51,788 bases of DNA from an uncultured Lachnospiraceae bacterium (GCA_947175035.1 CAMWLG010000016.1:1-51788), one strand, 5' to 3'; counted from the first letter of the stretch, positions 23,901-31,491 are shown. Notes: generated by a model from the sequence alone, not told the origin. A program made the numbers and translations.

Positions 23901-25392
23901 GGCTGCCACGGTGGCAGTGGATAATCTGAAGGATTCGGATTATGTGGGTGTGTTGACATTTGATGATAAATATGACTGGCAGGTGAATATTCAACAGATT
24001 GAGGACAGGGAGGCCATCAAGAATGCAATCAAGGCGATTGCCGATGGCGGCGGGACGACGATCAAGCCCGCGCTGCAGGAGGCTTGCGATGCCCTTGCTG
24101 AATGTGAGGCGTCTGTCAAGCATGTGGTGCTTCTCACGGATGGCATGGGGGAGACCACGGATTACAGGGACGTGATCAGTGCCTATAAGAACAACGGGAT
24201 TACACTGTCAACGGTGGCGGTGGGAACGGGATCAGATACACAGCTGCTGGAGCGTCTCGCGAAAAATTGTGGCGGAAGATATTACTATTCGGATATTTCC
24301 AGCGATATTCCCAAGATTTTTGCCCAGGAGGTTTTCCTGGGGGGTGACAGCTATATTCAAAACGGGGAATTTGCATTGGCCGTGAGGGGAGGTCATGAAC
24401 TGACAGCCAATCTCTTCACGGAAGGCTGGCCCATGCTGTATGGATATATCTCGGCCACACCCAAGACAGCATCCAGTCCGGTGATTGTCTCGGCGGACAA
24501 GGAGGATCCGATTCTCACGGTCTGGCAGTATGGGCTGGGGCGGACTGTTGCGTGGAACAGTGACGTGACAGGGGAGTGGAGTGGTCCCTTTGTGGGCAGG
24601 GAGGATTATGTCCAGATGTGGAAACGTGTGGTGGACTATTCCACGGGCAATGTCAATATGGGTGAGGACAGCGTGGATGTGGTGACGGCAGGTGAGTTGA
24701 CCGAATTGGTCTACCGGACAAAGGAATATGGAGGCGAGACGGAGATTCTGGCGACAGTGATAGACCCGGAAGGCGAGGCCAGTGAGGTAAAGCTTCATGC
24801 CACGGCGCCGGGAAAGTACGAGGCGGATCTTCCCACCTCCCAGACAGGTCTTTATCACTTTAATATACGCCGTACTGAAGGCGGAGAGATTCAAAGCTAT
24901 ATGACCACTGCAGCGGCGGTACAGTTCTCGGATGAATATAAATTTGACGTGAGCACGGCATCATACTTGCGCTTTGTGGAGCAGTACGGGCGCATGATCG
25001 CGCCGAATGAGGATATTTGGACCAGGATAGACGCGAGGGCAAGGGGAAAGATTGCTCTGACCAATTGGCTGCTGGGACTGGCGATCTGTCTGTTCCTGTT
25101 GGATGTGGCGATGCGGCGGTTCCAGTATGTGCCGAAGTGGAAATTCTCGTTTGCGGGGGGTGGAAGACGAGCGGAAGCGGGTGCTATGGCTCCAAGCATG
25201 GAGGGCACTGTCAACACTGTGGAAACGTTTGCAGCCCAGACAGAGCAATCCTCAAAAGAACAGAGCGCAAAGGAGCAAGGCAAAGCGGAGCGAAAACAGA
25301 GGGAGAAAGCTCCCGGAAAGACGAAGCGGGAGGAACAGACCTTAGATACCTCACAGTTATTAAAGAAGAAGGATGATCGAAATACGATGTAA
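20902..25392 (+). CDS. Giant BatA-like membrane protein with three VWA domains
   Basis: The 1496-residue protein begins like BatA/aerotolerance proteins: two helices in residues 1-75, then VWA domain 1 with an intact DxSxS site (LLIDTSGSMQ) near residue 92. Two helices follow near 566-590 and 598-615. VWA domain 2 (FVVDLSNSNEE) starts near 627, a GATase-like module (VLIVSGMDTN, FICCGGEDSFALGG) near 855-960, VWA domain 3 (MVIDHSGSML) near 973, and a final helix near 1388-1405, followed by a Lys/Glu tail. All three metal sites keep Asp-x-Ser-x-Ser. It looks like a BatA-like protein fused to a second membrane VWA protein of about 900 residues. It closes the MoxR operon and probably forms its large outer scaffold. 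Confidence 0.85.
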   Translation: MIFESLWPLFFLAAVPVIIILYLLKPKGVDYLMSSNLLWQKLLKNEQSRTFFEKFVHNILMYLQILIVGLLVISLMAPFIRADGRGGGRKVLLIDTSGSMQHVGASGKSRLEEAVEQACNYVRDAGNAQFCVVTADLSGVNLLAVDIADPESLVQTLRGITCSDSGGSLAAAQGILDTLVGNEVDNMADLIVYTDGAGAAEFEELRGGANKELHVVGEATANVANDYTVFSVREDGLYDVMVSMTNHSDEAVSFDVGLYDGEKLIGLTQAKLSASESRVCLFEGIDWQGQSISSRLSGFSFAGSEGMNDSLAADNVSEAVKSRGNLIDGLLVGNGNTFIEKAYAAVTGSNLTKAETDIAAAEGAYNVVIYDAGQVPQYAKGSWLIFGDARGESTEKLENVVLDMTNCDLTSGLSGFTIGVNTAYCFTLPEGAESFLEYDGKCVGYYGERDGMKEVVVGFDIRESDFPLRAEFPIFLANAMIYLSDTSWLATNVYYAGEEIALQPWAELDRSGLESRPGKAGLYQVGNEAYQESYVVRFQTITESEGRAVAESVANSGEVQLQKVKRTLRNLFLALALALLVVEWIVYVRQMRYRGKFYLAVRAMVTLCIGLALLGIRIPWGSNNNATVFVVDLSNSNEEHLQEAGEYLRDMVAKMPAGNAFGIVTFGKDTLVEQFLTTEKYYGGLMTLPEKSATNFEEAVSRALTLIPSDSNGRIVVLTDGKETRGDIHNMAQALTSSRAEFLTLLYEDAVTDDAYIENVTLPAYLHPGDKYSITVLVESNYDTDADIVLYNGTSKAAAKEVHLNKGSNRFVFSAQVSAETDNGAMESLRVQVRAPGDSCAENDSYSAYSVVEAVPKVLIVSGMDTNVSSFVSVLNAAGCDYSSVSALNAPDSINAMLDYKSIILVDTYIDDLPKGFLDNLDTYVKDYGCGFICCGGEDSFALGGYRDSVLETVLPVDMELRGVDEMPSMAMVMVIDHSGSMLSGSGGSSGISNLDIAIKAATVAVDNLKDSDYVGVLTFDDKYDWQVNIQQIEDREAIKNAIKAIADGGGTTIKPALQEACDALAECEASVKHVVLLTDGMGETTDYRDVISAYKNNGITLSTVAVGTGSDTQLLERLAKNCGGRYYYSDISSDIPKIFAQEVFLGGDSYIQNGEFALAVRGGHELTANLFTEGWPMLYGYISATPKTASSPVIVSADKEDPILTVWQYGLGRTVAWNSDVTGEWSGPFVGREDYVQMWKRVVDYSTGNVNMGEDSVDVVTAGELTELVYRTKEYGGETEILATVIDPEGEASEVKLHATAPGKYEADLPTSQTGLYHFNIRRTEGGEIQSYMTTAAAVQFSDEYKFDVSTASYLRFVEQYGRMIAPNEDIWTRIDARARGKIALTNWLLGLAICLFLLDVAMRRFQYVPKWKFSFAGGGRRAEAGAMAPSMEGTVNTVETFAAQTEQSSKEQSAKEQGKAERKQREKAPGKTKREEQTLDTSQLLKKKDDRNTM

Positions 25393-25396
25393 ATTC

Positions 25397-25504
25397 GTAA
25401 CTATTCAGAATCATTTGAAAAATTGATTTAGGGGAAAACCGTCTTATGAAAGCAAGCTTTCAACGTCGTTTTTCCCCTAAATTCGCTTGGTTCTGAACAG
25501 TTAC
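25397..25504. repeat. 108-bp palindromic element with terminal inverted repeats
   Basis: The ends are inverted repeats of 17 bases: GTAACTATTCAGAATCA at 25397 and, read on the other strand, GTAACTGTTCAGAACCA from 25504; the two differences are transitions. Inside is a second inverted repeat, TTTAGGGGAAAA with TTTTCCCCTAAA, that continues as an imperfect stem to a GAAAGCAAGCTTTC centre. It lies between converging genes and may fold as a bidirectional terminator. The terminal motif recurs at both ends of the 37976-38446 element, so both probably belong to one mobile family. Confidence 0.8.
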
Positions 25505-25512
25505 CTATAATT

Positions 25513-26601
25513 CTAATCAGGTGGATTCCAGCCGTCAAGTACCTTTTCTATGGTATATTCCGCCGCCTGCTCGTCCGTGAGCTGGCAGGAGAAGTCCGCT
25601 CTTTGACCGGGGGCGGCGCCAGGGCCGTAGGAAGCGTGCTCGGCATAGAGGAAGTGACCATGGGTTTTGCCCCAGTCCTGCCATCCCAGCGGATGGATAT
25701 GCGCGCCTAACTCACAGCTGAGGAACACCGTCTTGGCATACTCTCTCCATGGTCTCCCGAGGTAGATCGTGTGGGGAGGGCAGTCGCTGGTGAGACGACA
25801 GTTCTGGAATACATAGCCATAGGGGACATCCTCGTAGGTGGAAGCCGCCGTCACATAGCCATAAATCACTTCATCCTCAGGGCTCTCCGGGGGCTTCCTG
25901 TCGCCAGGCATTTTGGAGAAAATTTCACAGTCTTCAAACCACGCGGTGGCGCTTCCAAAGATAAAGTCCACATCCCCCTGTATAAAGCAATTGCGGTATA
26001 AATGTCTGCCTAAGGTTCTGGCCTTGAATTCCCCGGGACCTTTAAAACCGCCGGGCTGTGCCTCCTTCTGGGGCAGAGGGGCGGTGAACAGGGTGTCCTG
26101 GCTTCCCAGGAAACGACAATTCTCAAAATAGCAGCGATCCGCGTCCACATAGAGCGCAAGAGCCTGCCCTACGGTGTGTCCGAAACCGGCATCATTTTGA
26201 AATGTGATATTATGGGCGGTAAAATCAGAAGCATCAATGCGCACGGAAGCGGTGCGGAAGGTGCCTCGTTTCTCGCCGTTGTCCAGAAGCTCGGCGGCGC
26301 CAAGACCGTAGACAATCACTGTGTTGTCCCGATGTTCCCCGATCATGGTCACACGGGGACGGGAAATTGTCAGCCGTTCCCGATAGATACCTGCCCCGAT
26401 ATGTATCACGATCGGTCTGATATTCCAGTCGGGGGCGGGATATACCTTGTCCTGCGCCAAGATGCCCAGCACCTCGTCGGACAGCGGGTCAAGCTGGTTC
26501 ATCGCCTCCAAACACTCTGTTATGGTGGTGTAATTGGTCTTGTCCGGGGGACAATCCTTGCAGTTTACGTAAAGCTGCAGAGCATTTTCAGATGCATTCA
26601 T
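25513..26601 (-). CDS. Pectin methylesterase, cytoplasmic
   Basis: The 362-residue enzyme removes methyl groups from galacturonate residues of pectin, giving methanol and acidic sugar units. Family motifs are complete: GFGHTVGQALALYVDADR, FLGSQDTLF with one catalytic Asp, GDVDFIFGSATAWFED with the second, and LGRPWREYAKTVFLSCELG. There is no signal peptide, so it should act on imported oligogalacturonides, as inferred for the GH28 enzyme at 2485. I chose ATG 26601, which has a GGAAG site 10 bases upstream; the in-frame upstream part codes through a terminator and lacks family sequence. It has no clear promoter of its own. Confidence 0.92.
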   Translation of the reverse strand: MNASENALQLYVNCKDCPPDKTNYTTITECLEAMNQLDPLSDEVLGILAQDKVYPAPDWNIRPIVIHIGAGIYRERLTISRPRVTMIGEHRDNTVIVYGLGAAELLDNGEKRGTFRTASVRIDASDFTAHNITFQNDAGFGHTVGQALALYVDADRCYFENCRFLGSQDTLFTAPLPQKEAQPGGFKGPGEFKARTLGRHLYRNCFIQGDVDFIFGSATAWFEDCEIFSKMPGDRKPPESPEDEVIYGYVTAASTYEDVPYGYVFQNCRLTSDCPPHTIYLGRPWREYAKTVFLSCELGAHIHPLGWQDWGKTHGHFLYAEHASYGPGAAPGQRADFSCQLTDEQAAEYTIEKVLDGWNPPD

Positions 26602-26622
26602 TCTTGTATGGCTTCCTTTCTT

Positions 26623-26657
26623 AAAAAACAGTCTGCTGCCGAAATGACAGCAGACTG
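26623..26657 (-). terminator. Strong terminator between HD-GYP gene and pectin methylesterase
   Basis: On the minus strand a perfect 10-bp stem, CAGTCTGCTG with CAGCAGACTG, with a 9-base loop is followed by six U residues. It lies 18 bases after the HD-GYP stop and only about 22 bases before the methylesterase start codon. Confidence 0.9.
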
Positions 26658-26674
26658 GATGAATATTCTTATCA

Positions 26675-27763
26675 TCACAACAATTCCACAATGGTCAGAT
26701 CGGGATAGTCAGCCAAATTCACATAATCATTGCCGCATTGTACCATGGGTTTGGAGAGCTTGTCTTTGTTGATAAAGATAATCTCTGCTTCCCGTCCGTC
26801 GCTTAGGCGGCAACGGTTCTGGATGTAAGTGTTGACTACATTCTCGAGGAAAATAAGCAAATACTCCACGTCATATTTCTGGAAGCCGTCCTCCTCAAAG
26901 CTTTCAATGACACGGAAAGGACACAGTGCATCCCTATATGACCTGGGGGCGGTCATGGCGTCATAGACATCAGCAATCGCCACAATGCGGGCATAGGGGT
27001 CAATCTGATTGCCTGCCAAATGCATGGGATAACCGCTTCCGTCGCTGCGCTCATGATGCATCAGGGCGGCGTTACAGATTTGTTCGTCAATATTTTGTTC
27101 CTGCAGAAGCTGATAGCCCAAGATGGGGTGTTTTTGTATCAGAGTGTACTCACTGGGGCTGAGTTTTCCGGGTTTCGTGATGATGGCATGGGGAATCATC
27201 AGCTTGCCAATATCGTGGAACAGACCGCATGCTGTGGCCATCTCTATCTGGTCGGGCGGGAGCTTCAGCCATCCGGCAAGCACATTGCAGACCAGTCCTA
27301 CGTTCATGCAATGGGCAAATGTGGAATCATCATATTCTCTCATATTCTGCAGTATATCCAGAATGCCGATCTGCCCTCTGCCGCCGGCGATCATATCCAG
27401 CGAATTGTGTAGCAGGGTATCCACATCAAGCTCCAGATTGCGTTCCGCCACACCGTTTAGTGCATTTTTAAAATGATCTACGTTCAATTCATAGTCGGCT
27501 TTAAATTTCTTGAAAATTGGCGAGTTTTGTACCCTTGCAGAATAGGAGGGCGCCTTTGCCTCGGGAGCAGCATTCACCATATTGGAGGTTTCCGCTTTGG
27601 CGTCTTCCACAAAAACGGTGAGAATTCCGTATAAATCCAGTTTGGTGATTAAATTATCCGTCAGCACTGTCCCCTGGGACATGACCAGTTGGCGGTCAAA
27701 GCTCAGAACATCCTCCGCAACAACCATGCCAGGGAGCAATTGTAATGTAGATAGTCTTTTCAT
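26675..27763 (-). CDS. HD-GYP domain protein, probable cyclic-di-GMP phosphodiesterase
   Basis: The 362-residue protein has an N-terminal region of about 120 residues (LLPGMVVAEDVLS, common in this group) and a full HD-GYP domain: HCMNVGLVCN, FHDIGKLMIP, KHPILGYQLL, HHERSDGSGYP and IADVYDAMTAPRSYRDAL. Metal-binding and GYP residues are intact, so hydrolysis of cyclic di-GMP or a related dinucleotide is likely. No membrane segment or receiver domain is present. The gene has its own promoter and terminator, diverging from secA. Confidence 0.92.
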   Translation of the reverse strand: MKRLSTLQLLPGMVVAEDVLSFDRQLVMSQGTVLTDNLITKLDLYGILTVFVEDAKAETSNMVNAAPEAKAPSYSARVQNSPIFKKFKADYELNVDHFKNALNGVAERNLELDVDTLLHNSLDMIAGGRGQIGILDILQNMREYDDSTFAHCMNVGLVCNVLAGWLKLPPDQIEMATACGLFHDIGKLMIPHAIITKPGKLSPSEYTLIQKHPILGYQLLQEQNIDEQICNAALMHHERSDGSGYPMHLAGNQIDPYARIVAIADVYDAMTAPRSYRDALCPFRVIESFEEDGFQKYDVEYLLIFLENVVNTYIQNRCRLSDGREAEIIFINKDKLSKPMVQCGNDYVNLADYPDLTIVELL

Positions 27764-27794
27764 AAAAGTAACCTCGCCTCTATTTCTTATATCT

Positions 27795-27824
27795 ATTATA
27801 CTGATTGGCGCAATAGTCTGTCAA
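27795..27824 (-). promoter_or_regulatory. Strong sigma-A promoter of the HD-GYP gene
   Basis: On the minus strand TTGACA (27824-27819) and TATAAT (27800-27795) are both perfect, with an 18-base spacer. The start codon lies about 30 bases downstream of the -10 box. Confidence 0.8.
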
Positions 27825-27909
27825 TTTCAAATTAGACAATTTTTTACAGCCAAGCTAATCATTTTACACAAACTTTATAATTTATTCACAGCTTCCTTAG
27901 GATGAGTAG

Positions 27910-27938
27910 TTGAATCTGCACGGCAAATCTGTTAAAAT
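27910..27938 (+). promoter_or_regulatory. Sigma-A promoter for secA
   Basis: TTGAAT at 27910-27915 and TAAAAT at 27933-27938 are 17 bases apart. The leader before secA would be about 95 bases long. Confidence 0.65.
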
Positions 27939-28038
27939 ATTCTGTGGGTTGTGTGAAGATAGGGGGATTTTGACCTGGGCACACGGCAAATTCGCGCGGA
28001 TAAAAAGCGAAAAAAGCGCAGATTGGTAAGGAAAAAAT

Positions 28039-30603
28039 ATGAAACTGATTGAAAAGGTATTTGGTACTCACAGCAGCAGGGAACTTAAGAGAATCGAGCC
28101 GCTGGTGGAGAAAATCGAGGCGTTGCGTCCCACGATGCAGGAACTCTCGGATGACGGGCTCCGTGGGAAGACGGAAGAATATAAAAAGAGGCTGGCGGAA
28201 GGGGAGACTTTGGATGATTTACTCCCGGAAGCATTTGCCACGGTGCGGGAGGCCGCGAAGCGTGTGTTGAATATGGAGCATTACCGCGTGCAGTTGATCG
28301 GAGGGATCATTCTTCATCAGGGGCGAATTGCTGAGATGCGTACCGGTGAAGGTAAGACTTTGGTGTCCACATTGCCCGCCTACCTGAATGCTTTGGAGGG
28401 GAGAGGTGTCCATGTGGTGACGGTCAACGACTATCTGGCGAAGCGTGACGCTGAGTGGATGGGACAGGTGCATGAATTCCTGGGACTCAAGGTGGGCGTG
28501 GTGTTAAACAGCATGACCAGCGAGGAGAGACAAGCCGCCTACAATTGTGATATTACCTATGTCACCAACAACGAGCTCGGGTTTGATTATCTGCGTGACA
28601 ATATGGTGATCTATAAGGAGCAGCTGGTGCTTAGAGATTTGTATTATGCCATTATCGACGAGGTGGACTCGGTGTTGATCGACGAGGCCAGAACCCCTCT
28701 GATCATCTCTGGACAGAGCGGGAAGTCCACGGCTTTGTACGATGCCTGTGATATTTTGGCCAGACAGATGAAGCGCGGTGACGATATCAAGGAACTCTCC
28801 AAGATGGACGCCATCATGGGTGTGGTGCAGGAGGAGAATGGTGATTTTATCGTAAATGAAAAGGACAAAGTTATCAATCTTACAGAGGCAGGCGTGGAGA
28901 AGGTGGAGAAGTTCTTCCACATCCAGAACTTCGCAGACCCTGAGAATCTGGAGATTCAGCACAATATTATCCTGGCGCTCAGAGCGCACAATCTGATGTT
29001 CCGGGATCAAGACTATGTGGTGAAGGATGATCAGGTGCTTATCGTGGACGAGTTCACTGGGCGTATTATGCCCGGGAGACGATACTCGGACGGTTTGCAT
29101 CAGGCGATCGAGGCGAAGGAGCATGTGAAGGTGAAGCGTGAGAGCAAGACCCTCGCCACCATCACCTTCCAGAATTTCTTTAATTTATTTGAGAAAAAGA
29201 GCGGTATGACCGGTACGGCGCTCACGGAGGAGAACGAGTTCCGTGAGATCTATGGCATGGATGTGGTGGAGATTCCTACCAACAAGCCTGTCATCCGTAA
29301 GGATCTGCAGGATGCTGTGTATAAGACCAAGGCCGAGAAGCTTCAAGCCATCGTGGAGGCGGTGGAGGAGGCTCACGCAAAGGGACAGCCCGTGCTGGTG
29401 GGCACGATTGCGATCGATGCCAGTGAGGAGATCAGCCGGCTGCTTCAAAAGCGTGGTATTCAGCACAAGGTGTTGAACGCGAAGTTCCATGAGATGGAGG
29501 CGGAGATCGTGGCGGATGCCGGTATCCATGGGGCGGTGACGATTGCCACGAACATGGCGGGCCGTGGTACGGATATCAAATTGGACGAGGAGGCGAAAGC
29601 AGCCGGCGGGCTTAAGATTATCGGTACCGAGCGTCACGAGTCCAGGCGTATTGACAATCAGCTGCGCGGACGTTCCGGACGTCAGGGAGACCCTGGTGAG
29701 TCCAAGTTCTATATCTCGCTGCAGGACGATCTGATGAGGCTGTTTGGTTCCGAGCGTCTCATCAATATGTTCAATACCCTGGGAATTCCTGAGGGACAGG
29801 AGATTGAGCACAAGGCGTTGACCAACGCCATCGAGACCGCCCAGAAAAAGATTGAGAACAATAACTTTGGCATCCGTAAAAATCTGTTGGAATACGATCG
29901 TGTCATGAGTGAGCAGAGGGAGATTATCTATGAGGAACGCCGCCGCGTGCTCAATGGCGAGAGCATGAGGGATTATATCTACAAGATGCTCACGGATATC
30001 ACGGAGAATTGTGTGGATATCTGTATCAATGACGATATGGGTAAGGAGGACTGGGACTATAACGAGCTGAATACTTTATTGTTGCCCACGATTCCTTTGC
30101 AGCCCGTGACTGCTGCACGTGTGCAGAAGGGCAAGAAGAACAGCTTGAAACAGCAGCTCAAGGAGGAGGCTGTGAAGCTTTATGAGGCGAAGGAGGCGGA
30201 ATTCCCGGAGCCCGAGGCAATCCGTGAGTTGGAGCGCGTGATTTTGTTGAAGGTGATAGACCGCAAGTGGATGGATCACATTGATGATATGGATCAGCTG
30301 CGTCAGGGTATCGGTCTGCAGGCATATGGACAGAGAGATCCCGTGGTCGAGTATAAAATGAACGGTTACGAGATGTTCGACGAGATGACCCAGAACATCA
30401 AGGAGGAGACCGTGCGGCTGCTTCTGCACATCAGAGTGGAGCAGAAGGTGGAGCGTGAGCAGGTGGCGAAGGTCACCGGCACCAACAAGGATGATACGCT
30501 GCAGAAAGGACCTAAGAAGAGGGAGAATGCCAAAATTTACCCGAACGACCCCTGCCCTTGCGGAAGCGGCAAAAAGTACAAACAGTGTTGTGGGAGGCGG
30601 TAA
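28039..30603 (+). CDS. secA: Preprotein translocase ATPase SecA
   Basis: The 854-residue motor drives secretory proteins through SecYEG. Visible parts include Walker A in [14 protein letters not shown] near residue 103, [13 protein letters not shown], the DEAD-type motif [17 protein letters not shown] near residue 212, the second-domain motif [10 protein letters not shown] near residue 510, and [18 protein letters not shown]. The C-terminus carries the zinc-binding tail [13 protein letters not shown] that contacts SecB or ribosomes in other bacteria. Length fits Firmicute SecA. In many Firmicutes secA is directly followed by prfB; here about 1.7 kb of other material separates them. Confidence 0.98.
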   Translation: MKLIEKVFGTHSSRELKRIEPLVEKIEALRPTMQELSDDGLRGKTEEYKKRLAEGETLDDLLPEAFATVREAAKRVLNMEHYRVQLIGGIILHQGRIAEMRTGEGKTLVSTLPAYLNALEGRGVHVVTVNDYLAKRDAEWMGQVHEFLGLKVGVVLNSMTSEERQAAYNCDITYVTNNELGFDYLRDNMVIYKEQLVLRDLYYAIIDEVDSVLIDEARTPLIISGQSGKSTALYDACDILARQMKRGDDIKELSKMDAIMGVVQEENGDFIVNEKDKVINLTEAGVEKVEKFFHIQNFADPENLEIQHNIILALRAHNLMFRDQDYVVKDDQVLIVDEFTGRIMPGRRYSDGLHQAIEAKEHVKVKRESKTLATITFQNFFNLFEKKSGMTGTALTEENEFREIYGMDVVEIPTNKPVIRKDLQDAVYKTKAEKLQAIVEAVEEAHAKGQPVLVGTIAIDASEEISRLLQKRGIQHKVLNAKFHEMEAEIVADAGIHGAVTIATNMAGRGTDIKLDEEAKAAGGLKIIGTERHESRRIDNQLRGRSGRQGDPGESKFYISLQDDLMRLFGSERLINMFNTLGIPEGQEIEHKALTNAIETAQKKIENNNFGIRKNLLEYDRVMSEQREIIYEERRRVLNGESMRDYIYKMLTDITENCVDICINDDMGKEDWDYNELNTLLLPTIPLQPVTAARVQKGKKNSLKQQLKEEAVKLYEAKEAEFPEPEAIRELERVILLKVIDRKWMDHIDDMDQLRQGIGLQAYGQRDPVVEYKMNGYEMFDEMTQNIKEETVRLLLHIRVEQKVEREQVAKVTGTNKDDTLQKGPKKRENAKIYPNDPCPCGSGKKYKQCCGRR

Positions 30604-30608
30604 GCACT

Positions 30609-30923
30609 ATGAGCAAATACAATTCATTTAATGTCAATCTCAATATTCATCCCAATGCACCAAAAGCAGTATGGGACAAAGTACACAAAATATACGCAGA
30701 GATGCCATATTGGAACGGCTTCATTGAGGGAACACCCATATGGTATGGACCGGGGGATATCATTATCGAGGCGAGTCCCGAGCCCGCCGGCCTGCATTTC
30801 TATGCGGAGATGCCTCAGGCGGAATGGGAGTCGTGGATCTGTACATTTCGGAATCGGGCGACGGAGGAACTGGGTTATGAGATCGGAGAGCCGGAGGAGG
30901 GGTATCCGTTTCGGTTTATATGA
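30609..30923 (+). CDS. Small protein of unknown function after secA
   Basis: A 104-residue soluble protein beginning MSKYNSFNVNLNIHPNAPKA. It is rich in Trp, Tyr and Pro (YWNGFIEGTPIWYGPGD, AEMPQAEWESWICTF) and has no signal peptide or metal motif. I do not recognise the family. It starts 5 bases after the secA stop with GGGAGG 11 bases upstream, so it is translated from the secA transcript. The compact composition and good ribosome site argue for a real gene. Confidence 0.75.
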   Translation: MSKYNSFNVNLNIHPNAPKAVWDKVHKIYAEMPYWNGFIEGTPIWYGPGDIIIEASPEPAGLHFYAEMPQAEWESWICTFRNRATEELGYEIGEPEEGYPFRFI

Positions 30924-30953
30924 ACCTTTTTTTGAAAAATCAGAAAAAGGGTA

Positions 30954-30982
30954 TTGACTTTTTTACTGAGCTGTGTTAGATT
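30954..30982 (+). promoter_or_regulatory. Sigma-A promoter for a short orphan transcript
   Basis: TTGACT at 30954-30959 and TAGATT at 30977-30982 are 17 bases apart. Transcription would begin near 30989, directly before a long hairpin, and no convincing protein gene follows for over 500 bases. Confidence 0.65.
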
Positions 30983-30988
30983 AAGTAC

Positions 30989-31052
30989 ATAAGGAGTGCC
31001 TACCTTATTTATTTTGATGAAAATCATCAGAATAAGTGAGATAGGCATTTTT
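30989..31052 (+). ncRNA. Putative small RNA or leader ending in a 24-bp hairpin
   Basis: The predicted transcript of about 64 bases contains one long stem: 30997-31020 pairs with 31024-31047, and all five non-Watson-Crick positions are G-U pairs in RNA. Five U residues follow, so the stem should also terminate transcription. Only a short A-rich loop is left. A 13-codon frame starting at ATG 31017 reads MKIIRISEIGIFH but has no well-spaced ribosome site. It could be an independent small RNA or an attenuator for the region and tRNA gene downstream. Confidence 0.5.
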
Positions 31053-31344
31053 CATTGAGTGACATCCAGCTGCTTGCAGCGGGATTGTTGACTTGCAGAA
31101 GATGCGGAAAGGAAACGAAGGCCATGGTACGACGGGACAATTCTTTCAATCGTTATATGGAATCTGTGGGTATAGGCATGTTTGTCATATGCTCTGGTTT
31201 GTCATGGGCGGATATAAGGTACTGCGTGTATTATGGTGCGACGAGTAGGGGCAGAACTCTCATTTTTCCCGGAAACCCTGTGAAAGCAGGGCAGTTAAGA
31301 TGCTGATAATAGGCACATCAGTTGATTAAGAAGGGATTAATGAG
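31053..31344 (+). other. Gene-poor region with possible RNA structure
   Basis: A frame of 83 codons starts at a GTG at 31055 but has no ribosome site and no family-like sequence, so I do not call it a gene. Short inverted repeats occur, such as CCCTG-tgaaag-CAGGG (around 31281-31296) and CTGAT...ATCAG (around 31305-31323). The region lies between two terminators and may be a structured RNA or degraded sequence; I could not match it to a known RNA class. Confidence 0.35.
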
Positions 31345-31380
31345 AGCTATCTGCCAAACAATCGGGCAGATGGCTTTTTT
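31345..31380 (+). terminator. Rho-independent terminator upstream of tRNA-Ile
   Basis: The stem AGCTATCTGCC with GGGCAGATGGCT (one G-U pair) encloses an 8-base loop and is followed by six T residues. It ends 10 bases before the tRNA gene. Confidence 0.85.
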
Positions 31381-31390
31381 CATAGACAAT

Positions 31391-31464
31391 GGACCCTTAG
31401 CTCAGAAGGTTAGAGCGGCGGCCTTATAAGCCGTGTGTCGTTGGTTCGAGTCCAATAGGGTCTA
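31391..31464 (+). tRNA. tRNA-Ile, anticodon TAT
   Basis: A full cloverleaf of 74 bases can be drawn: acceptor GGACCCT with AGGGTCT, D stem GCTC/GAGC, anticodon stem GCGGC/GCCGT, loop CTTATAA with anticodon TAT, and T stem GTTGG/CCAAT with loop TTCGAGT. It reads AUA codons. The discriminator is A, CCA is not encoded, and the first acceptor pair is G-U. Most bacteria read AUA with a CAT anticodon modified to lysidine, so an unmodified-type TAT tRNA is uncommon. Confidence 0.93.
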
Positions 31465-31482
31465 TTCAATTGAGAAAATTCA

Positions 31483-31491
31483 TGTTATAAT
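31483..31491 (+). promoter_or_regulatory. Extended -10 promoter element
   Basis: TG-T-TATAAT forms an extended -10 with a perfect hexamer; no good -35 box is seen 16-18 bases upstream, where the tRNA 3' end lies. It would serve the gene at 31550. Confidence 0.5.

Noticed and set aside
31055..31306. 83-codon plus-strand frame between secA and the tRNA
   Set aside because: It starts with GTG without a ribosome site, follows a terminator hairpin, and has no family-like sequence.
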